Assembly (NCBI GenBank): GCA_047611425.1
Contig: JBLFWJ010000112.1
Span: 1 to 11,101, forward strand
Source of the DNA: JBLFWJ01 sp047611425
GTDB taxonomy: Bacteria; Bacteroidota; Bacteroidia; UBA10329
Direction: 5' to 3'
DNA: 11,101 nucleotides
Position numbers and translations under genes: made by a program. Each line of letters opens with the position of its first letter. Position 1 is the stretch's first letter. The notes under the pieces are model-generated. The model was not told where the DNA came from. It searched no databases and was given only the letters and a program-made list of their open reading frames with translations. Positions 6,643-11,101 of the stretch are shown here, piece by piece.

Positions 6643-8436
6643 TCAGTAAGGGTATTTGTTTGCATCAATAATAGTTGCAGCCACCCTTCTTCTAGCCTCC
6701 TTTACATTTAAAGGAGCCACCTTGGTGAAACGCTTCAATCCCATGTTCATCATGGTTAGCTCGTCACCATCGGCAAATGAGTTGAGTGCATCTTTTCCTG
6801 CTTTGTTGACTACGTCAGCAGTATCGTACATAAAGATTCTAGTCATGTCGATTTGATCAGCGCAAGCTTCTTCGCCTTTAATTCCAACCATCTTCTCAGT
6901 ACGAAGCAACATTGATTCTGCTACGTAGATGTTGGTTAGGATGTCAGCCAAATTCATCAGAATTTCTTGCTCCTTGGAAAGTGTTTGCATCAATTTCTGC
7001 ACTGCAGAACCTGCAATCATCAACGCTACTTTCTTGTAGTTCTTGAGGTATTTCTTTTCTGCAGCAAAAAGGGTTGTGTCCTCATCACCAAAATCAGGAA
7101 TACTCATCAATTCTCCTGCAACAGCCTTGGCTGGACCCATAAGATCTAACTCACCTTCCATGGCTTTTTTCAGCATCATGTCTACGGTGAGCATTCGATT
7201 GATCTCATTTGTTCCTTCGAAGATTCTGTTGATTCGTGCATCGCGATAAGCACGCTCCATTGGAGCCTCCATGCTGTATCCCATTCCACCATAAATCTGT
7301 AAACCTTCATCAATAATGTAATCGATAGCCTCGGATCCAAATACTTTGATGATTGCACATTCCACCGCATAAGAAGCTACACCTTTAAGTTTTGCCTCAT
7401 CTGGATTCATGCCTCCAGCTTCGAATGCATCAATAGCGTTTTCAATGTCTTGACCGGCTCTGTAAGTCGCAGATTCAGTGGCGTAAGTAAGAATTGCTTG
7501 CTGTGCTAGTTTGTATCGAATCGCTCCGTACTTAGATATCGGACGACCAAATTGCTCTCGCTCGTTGGCGTAGCCTACTGAATGGTTAATCACATTCTTT
7601 CCACCACCAATAGCAGCAGCACCCAACTTAATTCTACCAATGTTGAGAATGTTCACTGCAATCTTGAATCCGTTTCCACGGTCAGATAGCATGTTCTCTG
7701 TAGGAACAACACAATTGTTGAAGAATACTTGACGAGTTGAAGAGCCCTTGATTCCTAGCTTCTTCTCCTCAGCGTTTAAAGTCAAACCTGGGTTGTCGCC
7801 TTCTACGATAAACGCAGTCAAGTTCTTGTCGTCTTCAATCTTGGCAAAAACGATGAACACGTGTGCAAAGCCTGCATTCGTAATCCACATTTTCTGACCG
7901 GTGATGGCGTAAGTCTTTCCATCCTCGCTCAATACAGCTTTAGTCTTTCCAGAATTTGCATCAGATCCTGATGACGGCTCGGTCAACGCATAAGATGCTT
8001 TCCATTCACCGCTGGCCAATTTTGGCAAGTACTTTTCCTTTTGTGCTTGCGATCCATAATAGAGAATTGGAAGCGTTCCAATTCCTGTGTGTGCAGAGAT
8101 TGCTACAGAAAAAGAGTGTCCAGAACCAGTGGCCTCGCTTACGAGCATACCAGTATTGAATGAAGATCCGAATCCACCGAATTCTTCGGGAACACTTGTT
8201 CCAAGAAGACCGAGTTCACCTGCTTTGTCCATCAAGCTTTCCATCAGACCTTCTTCCATAGAATCAATTCGATCTAGAATTGGAGTTACTTCTGCACCGA
8301 TGAAATCACGACAAGTTTGTGCGATCATCAATTGTTCTTCTGTCCACTCTTCTGGAGTAAACACATCTTGGCAGTTGGTCTCTTTGACCAACCATTCGCC
8401 TCCTTTGAGGGCTTGTCTGTTTTGTTCTTCTACCAT
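6643..8436 (-). CDS. Long-form acyl-CoA dehydrogenase (VLCAD/ACAD9-like, about 600 residues)
   Basis: A 597-residue flavoprotein catalysing the first step of fatty-acid beta-oxidation, acyl-CoA to trans-2-enoyl-CoA, with electrons passing to electron-transfer flavoprotein. The N-terminal helical domain is about 30-145. The middle beta domain carries LTEPSSGSDANS (151-162) and KMWITN (182-187). The C-terminal helical domain has REQFGRPISK (293-302), YGGMGY (382-387) and RIFEGTNEINRM, with Glu407 as the predicted catalytic base. After about residue 425 there is an extra helical region of about 170 residues ending KYPY. This makes it longer than the usual 380-residue dehydrogenases and like the very-long-chain class, which suggests long-chain substrates and possible membrane association. 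It follows the thiolase gene by 93 bases and is last in the minus-strand block. The ATG at 8436 is the first in frame. The family call is firm; the chain-length preference is inferred from architecture. Confidence 0.95.
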   Translation of the reverse strand: MVEEQNRQALKGGEWLVKETNCQDVFTPEEWTEEQLMIAQTCRDFIGAEVTPILDRIDSMEEGLMESLMDKAGELGLLGTSVPEEFGGFGSSFNTGMLVSEATGSGHSFSVAISAHTGIGTLPILYYGSQAQKEKYLPKLASGEWKASYALTEPSSGSDANSGKTKAVLSEDGKTYAITGQKMWITNAGFAHVFIVFAKIEDDKNLTAFIVEGDNPGLTLNAEEKKLGIKGSSTRQVFFNNCVVPTENMLSDRGNGFKIAVNILNIGRIKLGAAAIGGGKNVINHSVGYANEREQFGRPISKYGAIRYKLAQQAILTYATESATYRAGQDIENAIDAFEAGGMNPDEAKLKGVASYAVECAIIKVFGSEAIDYIIDEGLQIYGGMGYSMEAPMERAYRDARINRIFEGTNEINRMLTVDMMLKKAMEGELDLMGPAKAVAGELMSIPDFGDEDTTLFAAEKKYLKNYKKVALMIAGSAVQKLMQTLSKEQEILMNLADILTNIYVAESMLLRTEKMVGIKGEEACADQIDMTRIFMYDTADVVNKAGKDALNSFADGDELTMMNMGLKRFTKVAPLNVKEARRRVAATIIDANKYPY

Positions 8437-8529
8437 TTTTTAAAAGTTTAGAGTTGCGAGTTGACAGCGTTTCGGGTTGGATGCGCCTTTGATATTCATC
8501 AATCAACAATCACAATTCGACATTAATTA
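8437..8529 (-). repeat. Low-complexity spacer between thiolase and acyl-CoA dehydrogenase genes
   Basis: The 93-base gap contains degenerate reiterated words on the minus strand (ATTGTGATTGTTGATTGATGA, 8514-8494) and GAGTTGCGAGTT on the plus strand (8451-8462). The latter resembles words in the larger spacer at 9716-9800. No terminator was seen, so cotranscription of the two genes is plausible. Confidence 0.4.
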
Positions 8530-9708
8530 TTAGTTCATCATTTCAAAAATTCCGGCAGCGCCTTGGCCAGTTCCCACACACATGGTTACCATTCCGTACT
8601 TGCCATTCGTTCTTTTCAATTCGTTCAATACTTGAACGGTCAGCTTACCACCGGTACATCCTAGTGGATGACCGAGTGCAATTGCACCACCGTTCACGTT
8701 TACTTTTTCTGGGTTAAGTCCAAGGTCGCCTACCACCGCCAATGACTGAGAAGCGAATGCCTCATTCAGCTCGAAAAGGTCGATGTCGTCTTGCTTCAAA
8801 CCTGCTAATTCTAACGCCTTTGGAATGGCGAAAATTGGACCGATACCCATTGCTCTTGGTTCGCATCCTGCAACTGCGTACGTCACAACTCTAGCGATTG
8901 GCTGAACACCTAATTCTTTTAGCTTCTTTTCGGACACTACCATTACGAAAGCCGCACCGTCAGAAGTCTGTGATGAGTTTCCTGCGGTAACAGATCCACC
9001 TGTTTTGAATACAGGTCGAAGTCGAGCTAATGCCTCAACAGAAGTGCCCTTTCTAGGACCTTCATCTTGACTTACGGTGTAAGTTCGTTCTTGACGCTTT
9101 TCGTTGGCATCTAGGAAAATTTCATTTACATCGATAGGAACGATATCGTCTTCGAAGGTTCCATTGTCCAAAGCGGCCAATGCTTTTCTGTGAGAATGGA
9201 ATGCGAATTCGTCCTGTGCTTCACGAGAAATGTTGTAACGTTCAGCAACTTCTTCAGCTGTTAAACCCATTCCCCAGTACCAGTCATTGTGCTCTTGTGC
9301 AACTTTCATATTTGGAGTCACAGTCCAACCACCAAATGGCATTGGGCTCATTGTTTCTACACCACCGGCAATGATGCAATCAGAAATTCCTGCATGAATC
9401 TTTGACGCTGCAATGGCGATTGTTTCCAATCCTGATGAGCAGTATCGGTTAACCGTCATGCCAGGAACCTTATCGGTGTTCAATCCCATTAATGAGATCA
9501 TTCGGCCAATGTTCAGTCCCATCTCTGCCTCAGGTGTGGCACAACCAGCGATGACATCATCAATGGTGTCAACATCTAAATTGGGCACACTGGCTACCAA
9601 ATGTTTGATCACATCTGCGGCCAGATCATCTGCTCTTTTGAATTTGAATAGTCCTCTTGGGGCTTTTCCTACTGCTGTTCTATATCCTGCTACTATGTAT
9701 GCGTCCAT
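8530..9708 (-). CDS. fadA: Thiolase (acetyl-CoA C-acyltransferase, 3-ketoacyl-CoA thiolase)
   Basis: A 392-residue cytoplasmic thiolase, the usual length for the family. It cleaves 3-ketoacyl-CoA with CoA to acetyl-CoA and a shortened acyl-CoA. The nucleophile is Cys90 in NRYCSSGLE. The second-half signatures are GAIALGHPLGCTG, with His347, and CVGTGQGAAG, with Cys377 as the acid/base residue. NEAFA (315-319) is the conserved substrate-site loop. The N-terminus DAYIVAGYRTAVGKAPRG is typical, which supports the ATG at 9708. It lies in the same orientation as the acyl-CoA dehydrogenase downstream and the multifunctional enzyme upstream, so a degradative thiolase is more likely than a biosynthetic acetoacetyl-CoA thiolase. 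The 275 bases upstream are filled with repeats instead of the usual short spacing. The symbol fadA is assigned from operon context and could instead be written atoB or phaA by similarity alone. Confidence 0.95.
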   Translation of the reverse strand: MDAYIVAGYRTAVGKAPRGLFKFKRADDLAADVIKHLVASVPNLDVDTIDDVIAGCATPEAEMGLNIGRMISLMGLNTDKVPGMTVNRYCSSGLETIAIAASKIHAGISDCIIAGGVETMSPMPFGGWTVTPNMKVAQEHNDWYWGMGLTAEEVAERYNISREAQDEFAFHSHRKALAALDNGTFEDDIVPIDVNEIFLDANEKRQERTYTVSQDEGPRKGTSVEALARLRPVFKTGGSVTAGNSSQTSDGAAFVMVVSEKKLKELGVQPIARVVTYAVAGCEPRAMGIGPIFAIPKALELAGLKQDDIDLFELNEAFASQSLAVVGDLGLNPEKVNVNGGAIALGHPLGCTGGKLTVQVLNELKRTNGKYGMVTMCVGTGQGAAGIFEMMN

Positions 9709-9715
9709 GTTAATT

Positions 9716-9800
9716 AAGCTACTAGCTGCGAGTTTCTAGTCTCGAGCTATTGTGAAATGAATTAGTTGCGTGTATTGAGTTGCTAGTTTCTAGAAACTCA
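9716..9800. repeat. CTAG-rich intergenic repeat with a 14-bp palindrome
   Basis: Two near-copies of TGCNAGTTTCTAG (9727-9739 and 9781-9793) lie about 54 bases apart. The tetranucleotide CTAG, usually scarce in bacterial genomes, occurs four times (9722, 9736, 9783, 9790). The second copy is part of a perfect 14-bp palindrome, AGTTTCTAGAAACT (9785-9798). No coding potential is evident. Confidence 0.6.
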
Positions 9801-9846
9801 AATGTTTGATGTTTTAGATGAAGTGTTTGTGATGCTACTTCGGCCT

Positions 9847-9983
9847 GCGTTAGGGATGGAAGCGGCATCCTTTTCTTTTGAACCACTGACCCTTCGACTT
9901 CGCTCAGGGTTCGGTTAAAAAGAAAAGATATAGCGGACAGCCCGACCCGTGGGTGGGTTTTGTGCGCTGGGTGGGTAACGCCC
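9847..9983 (-). repeat. Structured intergenic element with matched outer ends and a long variable arm
   Basis: The outer ends pair: GCGTTA at 9847-9852 with TAACGC at 9976-9981. Inside is a short hairpin, GGATG (9854-9858) with CATCC (9866-9870), loop GAAGCGG. Next comes a long arm, CTTTTCTTTT (9870-9879) with AAAAGAAAAG (9918-9927), continued by AACC/GGTT (9881-9884 / 9913-9916) and ACCCT/AGGGT (9889-9893 / 9906-9910). The other flank holds ATATAGCGGACAGCCCGACC and two GGGTGGG runs. On the minus strand the element begins at the base after the YwqK-like stop codon. From memory, related GGGCGTTA...CGGGCTGTCCGCTATATC and GGATGCCGCTTCCATCCCTAACGC sequences recur between genes in Bacteroidota; this was not checked. 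It could be a mobile palindromic repeat, a structured RNA or an attenuator. Confidence 0.65.
9889..9910. repeat. REP-like palindromic motif at the tip of the structured element
   Basis: ACCCT and AGGGT flank TCGACTTCGCTC. The reverse strand reads CTGAGCGAAGTCGAAGGGT, a short motif I recall as dispersed between genes in many bacteria. It forms the apical stem-loop of the larger element and looks like an insertion or swap within it. Confidence 0.6.
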
Positions 9984-10550
9984 TTAGTTAGGTAAGTTGA
10001 CGGTTTTTCCGCCTTCTTGCTCAATCGGGATTCCGTCTCGGGCAATGACGACACCCAAATTGTAAGTGAGTGTGTACTTGAGTTTGCCGTTGGAAGAGTA
10101 GTATTTCCAGTTGCCGTCTTTCTTGCCACGGAGGTATTTTCCTTCGGCTTTGACTTCGCTGGTGTTGTGGTAAAAAGACGTCCAATCTCCGGTGCGTTTT
10201 CCGTAGTCGTATTCGCCAAGAATTTTTTCTGCACCGGTGTAAAAGAAGGTCTTGTAATCTCCGTGGCGTTTGCCATCGAAGTACTCGGCTTCTTCCATAG
10301 GGTTTCCGGTGTGAGGATAGAACCTTCTTGAAAACCCGTGCTTTTTATTGTTGAGGTAATTGACTTCGGCAATGAGTAATCGGGATGCAGAGTAGAATCT
10401 CCAGGTACCCTGCTTTCGGTCATAGGCGTCCTTCCTGTTGCGGTGCTTATCACCTCCAGCGGCAAACTTTGGCCTACGCGCAGACTGCGAAAAGGCGAAA
10501 GTCGGTATGACCAATAATAGGAGTACATATATGAATGTTCTGCTTGTCAT
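9984..10550 (-). CDS. Exported MORN-variant / YwqK-like repeat protein
   Basis: A 188-residue protein with a Sec signal peptide (MTSRTFIYVLLLLVIPTFAF, cleavage likely after Ser21) and about five tandem repeats of 22-24 residues between about 46 and 165. The repeats have the pattern K-x-G-x-W-x-x-F-Y-x-x-x-G-x-L-x-x-x-x-x-Y-x-x-G-K. Examples are KQGTWRFYSAS, KRHGDYKTFFYTGAEKILGE, KRTGDWTSFYHNTSEVKAEG and KKDGNWKYYSSNGKLKYT. This is the MORN-variant repeat of proteins annotated as YwqK family antitoxins. No toxin partner is encoded nearby, so that name should not be read as a function. The ATG at 10550 is preferred over one ten codons upstream (10580) because it starts the signal peptide directly. 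It sits 34 bases after the multifunctional beta-oxidation gene, so it is probably cotranscribed, yet its product is exported. A longer frame at 9722-10528 on the same strand is a shadow of this gene. Confidence 0.85.
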   Translation of the reverse strand: MTSRTFIYVLLLLVIPTFAFSQSARRPKFAAGGDKHRNRKDAYDRKQGTWRFYSASRLLIAEVNYLNNKKHGFSRRFYPHTGNPMEEAEYFDGKRHGDYKTFFYTGAEKILGEYDYGKRTGDWTSFYHNTSEVKAEGKYLRGKKDGNWKYYSSNGKLKYTLTYNLGVVIARDGIPIEQEGGKTVNLPN

Positions 10551-10584
10551 GGCCTTTCCTCGCAGTGCAAAGAAAGGCATTGAA

Positions 10585-11101
10585 TCAATTTCTCAATGGC
10601 TTTCCTTTGGTAATGAGGCTCTGCATTCTTTCGAGTGATTTCTTCTCCATGCATAGCTTCAAAAATGCTTTTCGTTCTAGGTCTAGCAGATACTGTTCCG
10701 AAACCTGTGTTGCTTGGCTTAGGTCGCCTCCTGCAAGTACGTTTCCGAATTCTTCAGAGATCAATCTGTCGTGATCTGAAATGTATTTCGCGTCCATCAT
10801 AGAACGTGCTCCGGCCACAAATATTCCCTGGGCTTTTTGACCCAAAACGGTAATATCTTTTCTTGGTGCAGGTCGTGAATATCCATTATCGGACATTTCG
10901 ATTACGGCTCTTTTCGCATCCGCGATTCTTCTGTCTCCATTAATGCTCACATGATCCTGTCCTCTTCGGAATAATCCGAATTCGAAAGCTTCTTCGGATG
11001 ATGTAGCCACCTTGGCCATTCCAACAGTCAGGAAGCGTTCTTTAATTGTAGGAAGTCGTAGGTTTTCGTTTTGGAATTCGTCTGAAGCACGAACGGCAAA
11101 T
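10585..11101 (-). CDS. 3-hydroxyacyl-CoA dehydrogenase / enoyl-CoA hydratase, C-terminal part (runs off right edge)
   Basis: The frame is open from position 11101 to the stop at 10585 (172 codons). The ATG at 11019 is internal, because family sequence continues upstream of it (PTIKERFLTVGMAKVATSSE). The segment SSEEAFEFGLFRRGQDHVS is followed by RPAPRKDITVLG, NVLAGGDLS, VSEQYLLDLERKAFLKLCME and finally ERMQSLITKGKPLRN. This is the C-terminal crotonase-type portion of the roughly 800-residue FadN/FadB-like enzymes of Bacteroidota, which hydrate enoyl-CoA and oxidise the 3-hydroxyacyl-CoA with NAD. The N-terminal Rossmann dehydrogenase part lies outside the window. It heads the beta-oxidation genes on this strand, with thiolase and acyl-CoA dehydrogenase downstream. 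Family assignment is strong from the C-terminal pattern; the exact subfamily cannot be fixed from this fragment. Confidence 0.88.
   Translation of the reverse strand, partial: FAVRASDEFQNENLRLPTIKERFLTVGMAKVATSSEEAFEFGLFRRGQDHVSINGDRRIADAKRAVIEMSDNGYSRPAPRKDITVLGQKAQGIFVAGARSMMDAKYISDHDRLISEEFGNVLAGGDLSQATQVSEQYLLDLERKAFLKLCMEKKSLERMQSLITKGKPLRN

Noticed and set aside
8087..8443. 118-codon plus-strand frame opposite the acyl-CoA dehydrogenase gene
   Set aside because: Antisense shadow of a strongly conserved gene, rich in Ser and Pro with no recognisable motif.
9722..10528. 268-codon open frame on the minus strand overlapping the YwqK-like gene
   Set aside because: It has no signal peptide or family pattern, is rich in Ser/Thr/Lys with low-complexity runs, and reads through the structured element and the REP-like motif (RTLSEVEGS). 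The repeat-bearing frame at 9984-10550 explains the region.
9984..10550. Toxin-antitoxin system suggested by the YwqK family name
   Set aside because: No toxin-like gene is adjacent, and the protein is exported, which does not fit a cytoplasmic antitoxin.

Overview
The window looks like chromosomal DNA of a member of the Bacteroidota, probably Flavobacteriales. The evidence is a large secreted subtilase with a GEVED module and a C-terminal type IX secretion (T9SS) sorting domain, the start of a two-component-type propeller sensor, Bacteroidota-style lipoproteins, no Shine-Dalgarno dependence, and a moderately AT-rich composition. No rRNA, tRNA, CRISPR array or intact mobile element was seen.

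Layout. (1) Positions 1-343 (-): the N-terminal part of a lipoprotein that runs off the left edge. (2) 424-460: a strong intrinsic terminator. (3) 482-3106 (-): an 874-residue secreted S8 peptidase with T9SS tail. (4) 3312-3964: a decayed zone holding a propeller-sensor gene broken after about 90 codons, a short GC-richer open tail in another frame, a hairpin, and about 230 bases with no visible gene. (5) 3965-6565 (+): a tightly packed three-gene sulfur cassette, namely a Tat-exported sulfite-oxidase-like molybdoenzyme, a membrane-anchored monohaem cytochrome c and a lipoprotein tandem rhodanese. (6) 6571-6602: a convergent terminator. (7) 6643-11101 (-): a fatty-acid beta-oxidation block. 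In transcription order it holds the 3' end of a FadN/FadB-type multifunctional enzyme, a small exported MORN/YwqK-like protein, a structured intergenic element, a thiolase, and a long acyl-CoA dehydrogenase.

How the genes work together. The plus-strand cassette fits extracytoplasmic sulfur oxidation: the rhodanese handles sulfane sulfur, the SorA-like enzyme oxidises sulfite to sulfate, and the SorB-like cytochrome takes the electrons. The minus-strand block supplies dehydrogenation, hydration/second oxidation and thiolysis of acyl-CoA. The YwqK-like protein and the folded repeat element interrupt that otherwise classical order.

The best candidate for something under-described is the folded element at 9847-9983. 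It begins directly after the stop codon of the YwqK-like gene. It has matching outer ends, a small hairpin, and a long variable-looking arm capped by a REP-like motif. The second point of interest is the broken sensor gene, whose breakpoint coincides with a perfect T TTT TTA slippery heptamer.
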